A stretch of DNA of 64,000 nt from Aquipuribacter sp. SD81 (GTDB lineage Bacteria > Actinomycetota > Actinomycetes > Actinomycetales > JBBAYJ01), in the NCBI RefSeq assembly GCF_037153975.1, contig NZ_JBBAYJ010000023.1, positions 1 through 64,000 of the forward strand, read 5' to 3'. Below, in pieces: positions 32,254 to 42,200 of this stretch (position 1 is the first letter of the stretch; each line of letters starts with the position of its first letter). The translations under genes were made by a program, and so were the position numbers. The notes below the pieces were generated by a model. The model saw nothing but the letters and a program-made list of their open reading frames with translations. It searched no databases and was not told where the DNA came from.

Positions 32254-33150
32254 CTACAGGGGGCGGCCGAGCACGAGCGCACCGTCCGTCCGCTCGACGA
32301 GCGCGAAGCCCAGGCGGGCGTAGAAGCCGATGGCCCGGGTGTTCGTCTCCGACACCCCGAGGTGCACGGCCGACGCGTCCGCCTGGGCCGCTGCCCCCAT
32401 GAACCCCTCGAGCAGGCGCCGGCCCCAGCCGCCGCCCCGCACGTGCGGGAGCAGGTCGACGTGCAGGTGCGCGGGGTAGCGGTCGGTGATGCGCGCGGGG
32501 GTCCGCCGGGGGGAGTGGACGAGGGCGGCGGCCTCGCGGTCCGCCGGTTCGACCATGTCCGCCATCGGGTACGCCCGGCGCTGCGCGGGCCACCACGCCC
32601 GCTCGCACCAGTCCTCGAACGAGACGGTGTCGCTCGTGCCGAGCACGTACCCGCTCACGCGGCCCTCGGGGGTGCCGTCGTCGACGACGAGGCACAGGTC
32701 GGGCTCGAACCGCGCGTAGGGCAGCGCCCAGACGGCGGCGGGCAGGCCCGGGTGCGCGTGCCGGTCGGTGGCGTCCGCGCCGTCCGCCGCGGTCCGCAGG
32801 CACACCCGCGCGAGACCGGCCTCGTCCCCTCGGCGGAACGGCCGGATCGTGACGCGTGAGCCCGCGCGGCGCGGTCGGGCACGGCGGCGGAGGGGTCCGA
32901 GGCGACCGCGACGGCCCGAGTCGCCCTCGGGGGCCGGGTGCGAGCGCGTCGTCTCTGCGGGGCCGGGCTGCTGGCTCGGCGACGGGCCCGGCCGGGGGCT
33001 CGGCGTCGGGTCGGGCTGCGGGACCGGCCGGGCGTCGGGCTGCCCGCCCTGGCCGGCGGCCGCGGCGCGGCGCTCCCGCAGGGCGCGCCTGGTGGGCAGG
33101 GGGCTCTCGGGGCGGGCGTCGGAGCCGCGAGCGCGCTGCGGGGCCACCAC
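32254..33150 (-). CDS. GNAT-family N-acetyltransferase with long N-terminal extension
   Basis: A 298-residue protein. The C-terminal 200 residues are a GNAT domain (VTIRPFRRGDEAGLARVC; acetyl-CoA loop LLPHVRGGGWGRRLLEGF; SETNTRAIGFYARLGF). The N-terminal 100 residues are Pro/Arg-rich and disordered, with LPTRRALRERRAAAAG and Pro-Ser repeats. GTG at 33150 is selected because GGAGAGGAG precedes it by 6 nt; the Val at the domain edge is GTC and cannot start. It follows the TetR gene. Substrate unknown; it resembles the O-GlcNAcase-C-terminal-type acetyltransferases. Confidence 0.75.
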   Translation of the reverse strand: MVAPQRARGSDARPESPLPTRRALRERRAAAAGQGGQPDARPVPQPDPTPSPRPGPSPSQQPGPAETTRSHPAPEGDSGRRGRLGPLRRRARPRRAGSRVTIRPFRRGDEAGLARVCLRTAADGADATDRHAHPGLPAAVWALPYARFEPDLCLVVDDGTPEGRVSGYVLGTSDTVSFEDWCERAWWPAQRRAYPMADMVEPADREAAALVHSPRRTPARITDRYPAHLHVDLLPHVRGGGWGRRLLEGFMGAAAQADASAVHLGVSETNTRAIGFYARLGFALVERTDGALVLGRPL

Positions 33151-33244
33151 CGTCGGCTCCTCTCCACCTGCGGGTCGGCGTCGGTCGTCACCACCGGCCC
33201 GACGGCCCGGCGGGGTCTCACCGTCGCACACCCGGGCCGTCCGG

Positions 33245-33859
33245 TCAGCCCCCGCCCCGGGGCAGGACGCCCGTGAGGACGGCGGTCACGTGGTCGGCGA
33301 GCGGTGGCCAGGGGTACCCGGGCTTGCCGGAGCGCAGCGACACGACGCCGTGCACGCCGGTCCACGCCGCCAGCCGCAGGCCGGCGACGTCGGCCGCCGC
33401 GACCCCGGGCAGCCGGGCGACGAGGGCGCCGAGCGAGTCCAGCATCGCCTCGCCGTCCTCGAAGGCGACCGCCTCCGCCTCGGTGAGCAGTCGCACCGCC
33501 CGCCCCCCGAAGACCACCGCGTAGGCGCCCGGGTGCCGCAGGCCCCACTCGCAGTACTCGAGGGCGCCCGCGCGCAGCCGCTCCTCGGCGTGGCCGGGAC
33601 CGGCGACGGCCGCGTCGAACGCAGCGCGCAGCTCGGCGAGGTGCTGCTCGACGACCGCGAGCAGGAGCGCGTCGAGGTCGGGGAAGTGCCCGTACACGCT
33701 CGGCGCGGCGACCCCCGCCTCGCGGGCGACCGCCCGCAGGGTCACCGCCGCGGGGTCGCCTCCCGCGAGCAGCCGTGACGCGGCGGCGAGCAGCTCCGTC
33801 CGCAGCCGGGCGCCCTCACCGCGGGCGTTGCGCGTCCGGCGGGCCGGTCCGGGGGTCAT
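33245..33859 (-). CDS. TetR/AcrR-family transcriptional regulator
   Basis: A 204-residue repressor: helix-turn-helix in LLAGGDPAAVTLRAVAREAGVAAPSVYGHFPDLDALLLAV, followed by a TetR_C_13/WHG-like ligand domain (residues 80-200). Divergent from the SDR gene, with a GCCTAAC/GTTAGGC palindrome between them, so it likely represses the SDR gene and itself. Confidence 0.92.
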   Translation of the reverse strand: MTPGPARRTRNARGEGARLRTELLAAASRLLAGGDPAAVTLRAVAREAGVAAPSVYGHFPDLDALLLAVVEQHLAELRAAFDAAVAGPGHAEERLRAGALEYCEWGLRHPGAYAVVFGGRAVRLLTEAEAVAFEDGEAMLDSLGALVARLPGVAAADVAGLRLAAWTGVHGVVSLRSGKPGYPWPPLADHVTAVLTGVLPRGGG

Positions 33860-33894
33860 GCGCTGCTCCGTCCGCTCGGGTCGACGTGGGAAGG

Positions 33895-33939
33895 CTAACG
33901 GCTGTAAGGTCAGTCGCGTTCGCCTAACACCCGTTAGGC
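33895..33939. promoter_or_regulatory. TetR operator between regulator and SDR gene
   Basis: GCCTAAC (33922-33928), ACCC, GTTAGGC (33933-33939): perfect 7-bp arms. A degenerate second copy, CTAAC-GGCT-GTAAG (33895-33908), lies 27 bp upstream. AT-rich for this genome and close to the SDR ribosome binding site. Confidence 0.7.
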
Positions 33940-33957
33940 CATACCTCTGGAGAGACC

Positions 33958-34842
33958 ATGCCCACGCCCGCCCCCACCGGTGCCGTCCTCGTGACCGGCT
34001 GCTCCAGCGGCATCGGCCGCGCCACTGCGCTCCGGCTGGTGCGGGGGGGCCACCAGGTCCACGCGACCGCCCGCCGGCCGGACACCCTCGCGGGGCTCGC
34101 GGCCGCCGGGTGCACGACCGGCGCCCTCGACGTCACCGACGACGCGAGCGCGGCCGCCGCGGTCGAGGACGCGCGCCGTCACCACGGGCGGGTGCGCGCG
34201 CTCGTGAACAACGCCGGCTACGGCGAGTACGGACCGGTGGAGGAGGTGTCGCTGGACGCGGCCCGCGCCCAGCTGGAGACGAACGTCATCGGCGTCGCCC
34301 GGCTCACCCGGCTCGTCCTGCCGGAGATGCGGGAGGCCGGCGACGGCCGCATCGTCACGGTCGGCTCGATGGGCGGGCGCCTCACCTTCCCCGGCGGCGG
34401 CTGGTACCACGCGTCCAAGCACGCGCTCGTCGCCCTGCACGACGCGCTGCGCGTGGAGGTGGCGCCGTTCGGCGTGCACGTGAGCCTCGTCGAGCCGGGC
34501 CTCATCCGGACGGAGTTCGGCGCGACGGCGACGCGCAGCCTCGCCGCGGCCGGCGACGGGACCGGACGGTCCGAGCCGGCCGCGGGGACGGACGAGCGGA
34601 CGCCCTCGCCGTACGCCGGTCTCACCGCGGCCGTCGAGCGCGGCATGTCCCGCTCCTACGCGGGCCCGCTCGCCGCGGGACCCGACGCGGTCGCCCGCGC
34701 CGTCGAGCGGGCCGTCACCGCCGAGCGGCCCCGGAGCCGCTACGTCGTGACCCCTGGCGCCCGCGGCCTCATGGCGCTGCGGCGCCTCGGCGGCGACCGG
34801 GTGTGGGACGGGTTCGTCCGCCGGCTGTTCGGCCTGCCCTGA
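33958..34842 (+). CDS. Short-chain dehydrogenase/reductase
   Basis: A 294-residue classical SDR: NADP-binding TGCSSGIGRA, NNAGYGEYG, catalytic Ser in TVGSMGG and Tyr/Lys in WYHASKHAL. The long C-terminal part (residues 195-294) with insertion GDGTGRSEPAAGTDERTPSP and a hydrophobic end is like the retinol/17-beta-HSD-like SDRs that act on lipophilic alcohols or ketones. ATG at 33958 follows GGAGAG. Controlled, by layout, by the divergent TetR. Confidence 0.92.
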   Translation: MPTPAPTGAVLVTGCSSGIGRATALRLVRGGHQVHATARRPDTLAGLAAAGCTTGALDVTDDASAAAAVEDARRHHGRVRALVNNAGYGEYGPVEEVSLDAARAQLETNVIGVARLTRLVLPEMREAGDGRIVTVGSMGGRLTFPGGGWYHASKHALVALHDALRVEVAPFGVHVSLVEPGLIRTEFGATATRSLAAAGDGTGRSEPAAGTDERTPSPYAGLTAAVERGMSRSYAGPLAAGPDAVARAVERAVTAERPRSRYVVTPGARGLMALRRLGGDRVWDGFVRRLFGLP

Positions 34843-34960
34843 CGGGCCGTCGTCCGCTGTCGGCGGAACGGTCCCGGCTCCCCCTGGCGCGGGGACGGCC
34901 CGGCGGGTGAGGATCAGCCCGGCCTCGCAGCCACCCCCGTCACGAGACCTGGGAGGCACC

Positions 34961-35236
34961 GTGCCCACGACCTGCGAGCACCTCGACCCCGCCGGGACGG
35001 CGGAGACGCCGCCCGCCCGCACCCCCGAGGGGTGCGAGGAGTGCCTCGCCGACGGCGGCCGGTGGGTGCACCTGCGCCTGTGCACGAGCTGCGGCCACGT
35101 CGGCTGCTGCGACTCCTCGCCGTCACGGCACGCCACCGCCCACCACGGCAGCACCGGCCACCCCGTCGTGCGCTCGTTCGAGCCCGGCGAGACGTGGCGC
35201 TGGTGCTACCTCGACCGCACCCTCGCCGAGGCCTGA
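34961..35236 (+). CDS. UBP-type zinc finger protein
   Basis: A 91-residue protein: CEHL near the start, CEECLADGGRWVHLRLCTSCGHVGCCDSS and RHATAHHGSTGHPVVRSFEPGETWRWCYLD form the zf-UBP fold with its Cys/His zinc ligands. In eukaryotes this domain binds the C-terminus of ubiquitin; in bacteria it is found as a stand-alone protein beside redox genes and its ligand is unknown. GTG at 34961 follows GGGAGG. Its stop overlaps the next ATG (TGATG), placing it in a tight operon with the receiver-reductase fusion and the cNMP kinase. Confidence 0.88.
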   Translation: MPTTCEHLDPAGTAETPPARTPEGCEECLADGGRWVHLRLCTSCGHVGCCDSSPSRHATAHHGSTGHPVVRSFEPGETWRWCYLDRTLAEA

Positions 35237-36906
35237 TGGCGGAGGGGCGCGACCTCCCCGTCGTCCTCACGGTCGACGACGACCCGTCCGTCTCACGCGC
35301 CATCGCGCGGGACCTGCGCCGCCGCTACGCGGGCGAGCACCGGGTCGTGCGGGCCGACGGCGGCGCCGCGGCGCTGGAGGCGCTGCGCGAGCTCAAGCTG
35401 CGCGGCAGCCGGGTCGCGGTCCTCCTCGCGGACTACCGGATGCCCGACATGGACGGCGTGGAGTTCCTCGAGCAGGCGATGGACCTGTTCCCACGGGCGC
35501 GGCGCGCGCTGCTCACCGCCTACGCCGACACCGACGCCGCGATCCGCGCCATCAACGTCGTCGACGTCGACCGCTACATGCTCAAGCCGTGGGACCCGCC
35601 GGAGGAGAAGCTGTACCCGGTGGTCGACGAGCTGCTCGACACGTGGCGGCGGGAGGGCGACCGCGAGGTCGACGGTCTGCGGCTCGTGGGGCACCGCTGG
35701 TCCCGCGCCTCGCACGAGGTGCGCGACTTCCTCGCCCGCAACGGGGCGCCGTACTCGTGGGTCGCCGTCGACGGGCCGGAGGGCGAGCGCCTGCTCGAGG
35801 CCGCCGGGCTCGACGCCGACCGGGTGCCCGTGCTCGTCACCCCCGACGGCACCGCCCACGCCCAGCCGGACCTCCCCTCCGTCGCCGCTCTCGCAGGGCT
35901 CTCGACGACGCCGGCGGAGGACTTCTACGACCTCCTCGTCGTCGGCGGCGGTCCGGCCGGGCTCGGCGCGGCGGTCTACGGGGCCTCCGAGGGGCTGCGG
36001 ACCGTCCTCGTCGACGCGAGCGCCACGGGGGGGCAGGCCGGCCAGAGCTCCCGGATCGAGAACTACCTGGGCTTCCCCGACGGCGTGTCCGGCGGCCAGC
36101 TCGCGGACCGCGCCCGGCGGCAGGCCGTCCGGTTCGGGGCCGAGGTGCTGACGGCGCGCAAGGTGACCGGCCTGGAGGTCGACGGCCCGGTCCGCACCGT
36201 CCGCTTCGCCGACGGCTCCGACGTGCGGGCGCGCGCGGTGCTGCTCGCGACGGGTGTGCAGTACCGGCGGCTGCCCGCGGACGGGTGCGAGGACCTGCTC
36301 GGACGGGGCGTGTACTACGGCAGCGCCGCCACCGAGGCCGAGGCGTGCCGCGACCAGCACGTCCTCGTGGTCGGCGGGGCGAACAGCGCCGGGCAGGCCG
36401 CGGTCTTCTTCGCGCGCACCGCGGCGAAGGTCTCCCTGCTCGTGCGCGGGCAGACGCTGACGACGTCGATGTCGAGCTACCTCGTCGAGCAGGTGCAGGG
36501 CATCGACAACGTCGAGGTGCGCACGTGCTGCGAGGTCGTGTCGGCCCACGGCACGGACCACCTCGAGGCCGTCACCCTCGCCGACCGCACCCGCGGCACG
36601 ACGGAACGGGTCGACGCGTCCCACCTCTTCGTCTTCATCGGCGCCGCGCCGCGCACGGACTGGCTCGACGGGACCGTCGCGCGCGACGAGAGGGGCTTCG
36701 TCCTCACCGGGCCGGACCTCGTCCGCGAGGGCGAGCGGCCCGCGGGATGGTCCGAGCGCCGCGATCCGTTCTACCTGGAGACGTCCGTCCCCGGCGTGTT
36801 CGCCGCGGGCGACGTCCGGGCCGAGTCCGTCAAGCGCGTCGCCTCCGCCGTGGGCGAGGGCGCGATGGCGGTGACGCTCGCCCACCGCTACCTCGACCAG
36901 AGCTGA
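35236..36906 (+). CDS. Receiver domain fused to thioredoxin-reductase-like flavoprotein
   Basis: A 556-residue three-part protein. Residues 1-125: response-regulator receiver (VVLTVDDDPSVSRAI, phosphoacceptor Asp in LLADYRMPDMDGVEFL, LLTAYADTDAAIRAIN, DRYMLKPW). Residues 150-225: a glutaredoxin/thioredoxin-like fold (RWSRASHEVRDFLARNGAPYSWV) lacking redox Cys. Residues 235-556: FAD/NAD(P)H domains (VVGGGPAGLGAAVYGASEGL, TGGQAGQSSRIENYLGFP, VLVVGGANSAGQAAVFFAR, GVFAAGDVR). The TrxB CxxC is missing: the position reads SAATEAEACRD. So it oxidises NAD(P)H but cannot act as a classic thioredoxin reductase. Likely driven by the downstream kinase. Confidence 0.9.
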   Translation: MAEGRDLPVVLTVDDDPSVSRAIARDLRRRYAGEHRVVRADGGAAALEALRELKLRGSRVAVLLADYRMPDMDGVEFLEQAMDLFPRARRALLTAYADTDAAIRAINVVDVDRYMLKPWDPPEEKLYPVVDELLDTWRREGDREVDGLRLVGHRWSRASHEVRDFLARNGAPYSWVAVDGPEGERLLEAAGLDADRVPVLVTPDGTAHAQPDLPSVAALAGLSTTPAEDFYDLLVVGGGPAGLGAAVYGASEGLRTVLVDASATGGQAGQSSRIENYLGFPDGVSGGQLADRARRQAVRFGAEVLTARKVTGLEVDGPVRTVRFADGSDVRARAVLLATGVQYRRLPADGCEDLLGRGVYYGSAATEAEACRDQHVLVVGGANSAGQAAVFFARTAAKVSLLVRGQTLTTSMSSYLVEQVQGIDNVEVRTCCEVVSAHGTDHLEAVTLADRTRGTTERVDASHLFVFIGAAPRTDWLDGTVARDERGFVLTGPDLVREGERPAGWSERRDPFYLETSVPGVFAAGDVRAESVKRVASAVGEGAMAVTLAHRYLDQS

Positions 36907-36930
36907 GACACCGGAGCTGAGGAGGCCGCC

Positions 36931-38355
36931 ATGGCGGTCACGCTGACCAACGACGAGCTGCGCGCGCTGTTCCTCTTCGAGGCGCTCGACGACGACAAGC
37001 TCGAGTGGCTGCGCACGCACGGCGAGGTCGTGTCGTACGACGCCGCGGACTCCGTCTTCGCCGAGGGCGACCCGGCCACCTGCTTCTACGTCCTGCTGTC
37101 CGGCGAGGTGTCCGTCACCCGCAACGTCCGTGGCGACCAGGTGGAGACGTCCCGCACCTCGCAGGTCGGCGTCTACGGCGGCGCGACGCAGGCGTACGTC
37201 GGGGAGCGGGGCACGACGACGTACGTCAACTCGTTCCGCGCCGTCACGCCGGCCACCCTGCTGCAGCTGCCGGCCGCGGAGTTCGGCGCCCAGGTGCGCG
37301 AGTGGTTCCCCATGGCCGTCCACCTGCTCGAGGGTCTGTACTTCGGTCTGCAGCAGAGCAACGAGCTCGTCGGGCAGCGGGAACGACTGCTCGCCCTCGG
37401 GACCGTGACGGCCGGCCTGACCCACGAGCTCAACAACCCGGCGGCCGCGGCGGTGCGGGCGACGAGCGCGCTGCGCGAGCGGGTCCGCAAGATGCACCAC
37501 AAGCTCGCGATGCTCGCCGACCAGCAGCTGGAGCCGAAGGTCCTCACGGCCCTCGCGGGGCTGCAGGACGACGCGCTCGCGTGCGCGACGACGGCCGAGG
37601 ACCTGTCGGCCCTCGCGGCGAACGACGCGGAGGACGAGCTCGTCGACTGGCTGGAGGACCGTGGCGTCGGGGCGCCGTGGGACCTCGCGCCGCCGCTCAC
37701 CGCCGCCGGGCTGACCCCCGCGTGGCTGCAGCGCCTCGCCGACGAGGTGCCCGCCCACCTCCTCGAGAGCGGTCTGCGTTGGATCGTGTACTCGCTGGAG
37801 ACCGAGCAGCTGATGAGCGAGATCGAGGACGCGACCCAGCGGATCTCGACGCTCGTCGGGGCCGCCAAGCAGTACTCCCAGATGGACCGCGCCGCCCAGC
37901 AGACCTTCGACGTCCACGAAGGCCTCAAGGCGACGCTCGTCATGATGGGGCGGAAGCTCGAGGGGCTCGAGGTCGTCAAGGACCTCGACCGGACGCTGCT
38001 CCCGATCCAGGGCTACCCCGGCGAGCTCAACCAGGTGTGGACCAACCTGCTCGACAACGCCGCCCACGCAATGACCGGGCCCGACGGGGTCCGCTCCGGG
38101 ACGCTCACGCTGCGCACCCGGCGCGACGGGGACTCCCTCCTCGTCGAGGTCGGCGACACCGGCCCGGGTGTCCCGCCGGACCTGCGCCGACGCATCTTCG
38201 AGCCCTTCTTCACGACCAAGCCCGTGGGCGAGGGGACCGGCCTCGGCCTCGACATCTCCTTCCGCATCGTCGTCAACCGGCACGGCGGCGACCTGCGGGT
38301 CGAGAGCGAGCCGGGCGACACCCGGTTCCAGGTGCGCCTGCCGCTGCGCCCCTGA
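36931..38355 (+). CDS. Cyclic-nucleotide-binding-domain histidine kinase
   Basis: A 474-residue soluble kinase. Residues 10-135 form a CRP/cNMP-binding beta-barrel (FLFEALDDDKLEWLRTHGEVV, AEGDPATCFYVLLSGEVSVTR). Residues 155-175 hold the phosphoacceptor (TVTAGLTHELNNPAAAAVRA). The C-terminal ATPase has the N box NQVWTNLLDNAAHAM, the G1 box GDTGPGVP and the F/G2 boxes IFEPFFTTKPVGEGTGLGL. No membrane segment, so it senses an internal signal. It starts 25 bp after the receiver-reductase gene, with GAGGAGG upstream, and is the obvious phosphodonor to that protein. Confidence 0.92.
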   Translation: MAVTLTNDELRALFLFEALDDDKLEWLRTHGEVVSYDAADSVFAEGDPATCFYVLLSGEVSVTRNVRGDQVETSRTSQVGVYGGATQAYVGERGTTTYVNSFRAVTPATLLQLPAAEFGAQVREWFPMAVHLLEGLYFGLQQSNELVGQRERLLALGTVTAGLTHELNNPAAAAVRATSALRERVRKMHHKLAMLADQQLEPKVLTALAGLQDDALACATTAEDLSALAANDAEDELVDWLEDRGVGAPWDLAPPLTAAGLTPAWLQRLADEVPAHLLESGLRWIVYSLETEQLMSEIEDATQRISTLVGAAKQYSQMDRAAQQTFDVHEGLKATLVMMGRKLEGLEVVKDLDRTLLPIQGYPGELNQVWTNLLDNAAHAMTGPDGVRSGTLTLRTRRDGDSLLVEVGDTGPGVPPDLRRRIFEPFFTTKPVGEGTGLGLDISFRIVVNRHGGDLRVESEPGDTRFQVRLPLRP

Positions 38356-38556
38356 CCGCGGGCCCGGCCCCAGCGACACATCCGACGGCCTCCGGCGGCG
38401 CGAAGCGCGCACCGCACCCGTTGCACGTGTCGTCGTGGCCACGGCCCGGCCTCAGCGCGGTCGCGGCGGCCGGGGGCTGCAAGCCGGGTGCAAGCCCGCT
38501 GCAGCGCGCCCGCCGCACGGTGGCTCCGACCACGCACCCACCCTCAGGAGCCCACC

Positions 38557-39234
38557 GTGAGCACGACCACGTCCACCCCGTTCGTCGACACCGACCAGAT
38601 GGTCGCCGTCCACACCATGTACCGGCGGGAGCTGCGCCTGGCCCCGGCCGCCGTCCGCCGCGTCGCGGCCGGTGACGTGGCGCGGGCCGAGGTGGTCGCC
38701 GACCACGTCGCCCTCGTCACCCGCAGCCTCCACGAGCACCACACGACCGAGGACGAGCTGCTGTGGCCGCTCCTGCTCGAGCGCGTCCCGGACGAGCTCG
38801 CCCCCGTCGTCCACCTCATGGAGTCCCAGCACGAGACCGTCGACGCGCTCCTGCAGGAGGTCGGCGAGGCGCTGCCCCGCTGGCGCGCGACGGCGGCCGC
38901 CGAGGACCGCGACCGGCTCGCGGACCTGCTCGGCCGCGCCTACGTCCACCTCGTCGAGCACCTCGACGCCGAGGAGCAGCGCCTGCTGCCCATCGCGGCG
39001 CGCACGTGCACGCCGGCGGAGTGGAAGCTGCTGGGCTCGACCGCCCGCGCCAAGGGGCCCACGGGCGCCGACGGCATGGTCGTGCTCGGCATGATCGTGC
39101 AGGACGGCGACCCCGCGGCCGTGCAGCGGATGCTCGGCGACGCGCCCCCGCCCGTCCGGTGGCTCCTTCCCCGGATCGCCCGCCGCGCGTACCGCCGCCG
39201 GGCGCTCGCGGTCCACGGCACGGCGACCCCGTGA
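38557..39234 (+). CDS. Hemerythrin-like HHE domain protein
   Basis: A 225-residue protein; iron-binding His/Glu candidates occur in VAVHTMYRRELR, SLHEHHTTEDELLWPLL, HLMESQHETVDALL and HLVEHLDAEEQRLLPI, which is the four-helix hemerythrin layout. Such proteins bind a di-iron site and sense or carry O2, NO or iron. GTG at 38557 follows AGGAG. It lies about 200 bp after the cNMP-kinase gene on the same strand, consistent with a redox/oxygen theme for the locus. The spacer 38356-38556 holds no gene; it contains two TGCAAGC direct repeats at about 38475-38495. Confidence 0.88.
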   Translation: MSTTTSTPFVDTDQMVAVHTMYRRELRLAPAAVRRVAAGDVARAEVVADHVALVTRSLHEHHTTEDELLWPLLLERVPDELAPVVHLMESQHETVDALLQEVGEALPRWRATAAAEDRDRLADLLGRAYVHLVEHLDAEEQRLLPIAARTCTPAEWKLLGSTARAKGPTGADGMVVLGMIVQDGDPAAVQRMLGDAPPPVRWLLPRIARRAYRRRALAVHGTATP

Positions 39235-39269
39235 TGCTCGTGACGGCGCCCGGCGCGCGGGCGGGCTGC

Positions 39270-42200
39270 TCAGGCTGCGCCCGCGCGTGCCAGCAGCGCG
39301 TCGGTGCGCTCGACCCAGCCCGGCAGCCCCATCCGCTCGTGCGCCTGCCGGGCGGCGAGCAGGTGCCGCCGCGCGCCCTCGACGTCGCCGGAGTGCAGCG
39401 CGAGCCGGCCGACGGTGTGGGCGAGGCTGCCGAGGAAGAACGACGACATGCCGCCGGCGGCGACCAGGTGCGCGTGCGGCTCGAGGCGCGCGCGTAGCGC
39501 GGCCACGGCGGCGGCGTCGTCGAGCTCCAGCCACAGCCACGCCCGCAGCACCGTCATGGTGGGCCACAGGTAGTCCTCGTCGACGGGCGGCTGGTCGGCC
39601 CACGCCCCGAGCAGCAGCCGCGCCTCGCGGGTCCGGTCGGTCCTCACCAGGTGCAGCGCGTACAGGTCGCGCAGGTGCTCGGGCGCGTGCTGCGCACCGG
39701 CCCGCAGCGCCGGCTCGAGCTCGCCGAGGCGGTCCTGGTGCAACAGGACGGCCAGTCGCTGGGCCATGACCACGCCGACGCCGGGCATCGCGAGCGTCTC
39801 CTCGAGGTGCTCCAGCTCGTCGAGCTCGGCGGTCGCGGCGCCCCACTCGGCCCGCGACTGCCGCACCACGCCCACGCCGTACCCCGCCACGAGGAGCACC
39901 GGCAGGTGGTGGTGGCGGCGGGCGAGCTCACGGGCGCGCACGAGGTCGGAGTACGCCTCGTCCCAGAGGCCAAGCTCGCCGCGGCCGGAGGCCCGCTTCG
40001 TCAGGGCCAGCGCGAGCCCGCGCCCGTCGCCCAGGCGCGTCGTCACCTCGACGAGCTCCTGCGCGAGCGCCGCGCGGTGGTGCGCGACGCCCATCCGGGA
40101 CAGCGCGACGCACGCGACCTGGAGCACCGCCGCGACCTGCGCGGGCGTGCCCTCGGCCCGGGCGCGCGAGACGGCCGTGTCGACCAGCGCGGTCGCCGCG
40201 GGCAGGCTCCCCCGGTCGTGGAGGAGCTCGGTGGCGAGCGCGGCCTCGGTGAGCGACCGGGTGACGGGCGGGAGCGGGTCGATCGCGCCGGTGCCGCCGG
40301 TCGCCTCGAGCACCTCCTGCCACAGCGCGATGGCGTCGCGGTCGACGGCCGGGCGGAACCGCCACCCCCAGACGGCGTCCTCCGTGACGTCGAGCAGGGC
40401 GGCCGCGGCCGCGGTGGGGTCCCCGCGGTCGAGGGCGGAGCGCGCGGCGGCCGCCGCGGGGTGCCACGCCTCCACGGGGCGGGCGAGCCGTCGCAGCGCC
40501 CGCGTCTGGCCGACGAGCACGGCCTCCGCCTCGACGGCGTCGACGAGACCCGGCCGCTGGAGCGCGGCCGCGAGGCGGAACAGCCGCAGCGCCTCGGCGT
40601 GGGCGGAGCGGTCGGCGGCCTGCTGCGCGGCGGCCACCGTCAGCACCCAGGCCGAGCGGGCCTGCGCGGGGCCGGCGAGGCGGTAGTGCTCGGCGACCTC
40701 CGCGACGTGCGCGCCGAGCCGTCCGGCGTGGTGCTCCTCCAGCGCGACGGCGACGGCGGCGTGCAGCCGGGTGCGGGCCGGGGCGGGCACGTTCTCCCGG
40801 AGCGCGTCGGCGACGAGGGCGTGCACGAACCGGAACCGCGTCGGTGCGGCCTCCCCGACCGGCTCGAGCAGACCGAGGGCGAGGCCCGCCTCGACCGCGT
40901 CCTCGACGTCCTCGACGGGGCACCGGGCCGAGCGGGCCACGACGTCGACGTCGAAGCCCCGCCCGACGACCGCAGCCGTCGTCAGCAGCCCCGGCGCGGG
41001 CGCGTCGAGCTGCGCGAGACGCTGCCGGACCACGTCGAGGACCCCGCGGGGCACGCGCTGCCACGCCTCGCTGCCGGGTCGGGCGAGCGCCCCCTCGGCC
41101 CCGAGCAGGCGGACGAGCTCGGTGACGTAGAGGGGGTTGCCGCCGGTCCGGGCGACGAGCGCCTCGGCGGCGTCCCGGGTCAGGCGGACGCCGGCGTCGT
41201 GGTGCACGTACTCGCTGACGGCGTCGGCGTCGAGGCCACCGAGCTGCACCCGGACGACGTCGAGGCGGGCGAGCGAGCCGAGCAGCTCCTGCACCGCGGG
41301 CGGGGCGTCGGCCCCGGTGTCGCGCATCGCGAGCACGAGCACGGCCGGCACGTCGCCGACCTGCGCGGCGACGCGTCGCACGAGACGGAGGCTGTCGGGG
41401 TCCGCCCAGTGCACGTCGTCGAGCAGGAGCACGGACGGGACCGGCCCCCGCAGCGCCGCGAGCAGCGCGTCCGCGAGGCGCAGGCTCAGCGAGGCGGCGT
41501 CGACGACCTCGCCCCCGGGGACGGCGAGCACGTCCGTCCCGAGCGCCTCGCGTGTCGCGCGCGTCCACCCCCACATGGCCGGCCCGCCGTCGGCGTCCCA
41601 CGTGCCGCGGCCGGTGCGGAAGCCGCGGGCCCCGGCGGCGGCCACGACCTCCGCCACGAACCGCGTCTTGCCGATCCCGGCCTCGCCGTGCACGAGGACG
41701 ACGCGGCCACGGCCGGCTGCCGCGTCGCTGAGGGCGGCGTCGACGTCGGCGAGCGGCCGGTCGCGGCCGGCGAGCCGGCGTGGACGCACCTGCGGCGGTG
41801 CGACGGACGGGCCGACGGCCGGGCCGACCGACGGGCCGACCGACGGGCCGGCGGACGGGGCGACGGCCGGGGGGCCGGCCGGGGGGCCGGCCGGACCGTC
41901 GTGGCGGGAGGGCACGGCGTGCCGGCGGCCGTCCCCCTCGCCCCGCCGCGGCCCGTCGAGCTCGGGGTCCTGCCGCAGCACGGCGGCCTCCAGCGCCCGC
42001 AGCTCCTCACCCGGGTCGACCCCGAGCTCGTCGGCGAGGGTCTCGCGCGCCCGGCGCAGCGTCGCGAGCGCGTCGCCCTGCCGCGCACCGCGGTACTGCG
42101 CGAGCGCGAGCAGCGCCCAGCGCCGCTCCCGCAGCGGGTCGACGACGACGGCCCGGCCGAGCTCCGCGGCGACGCCGGCGCTGTCCCCGCGATCCAGCCG

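Noticed and set aside
35293-38442. Minus-strand frame of about 1050 codons opposite the receiver-TrxR and kinase genes
   Set aside because: Composition is typical of an antisense shadow, and the plus-strand genes have full motif sets.
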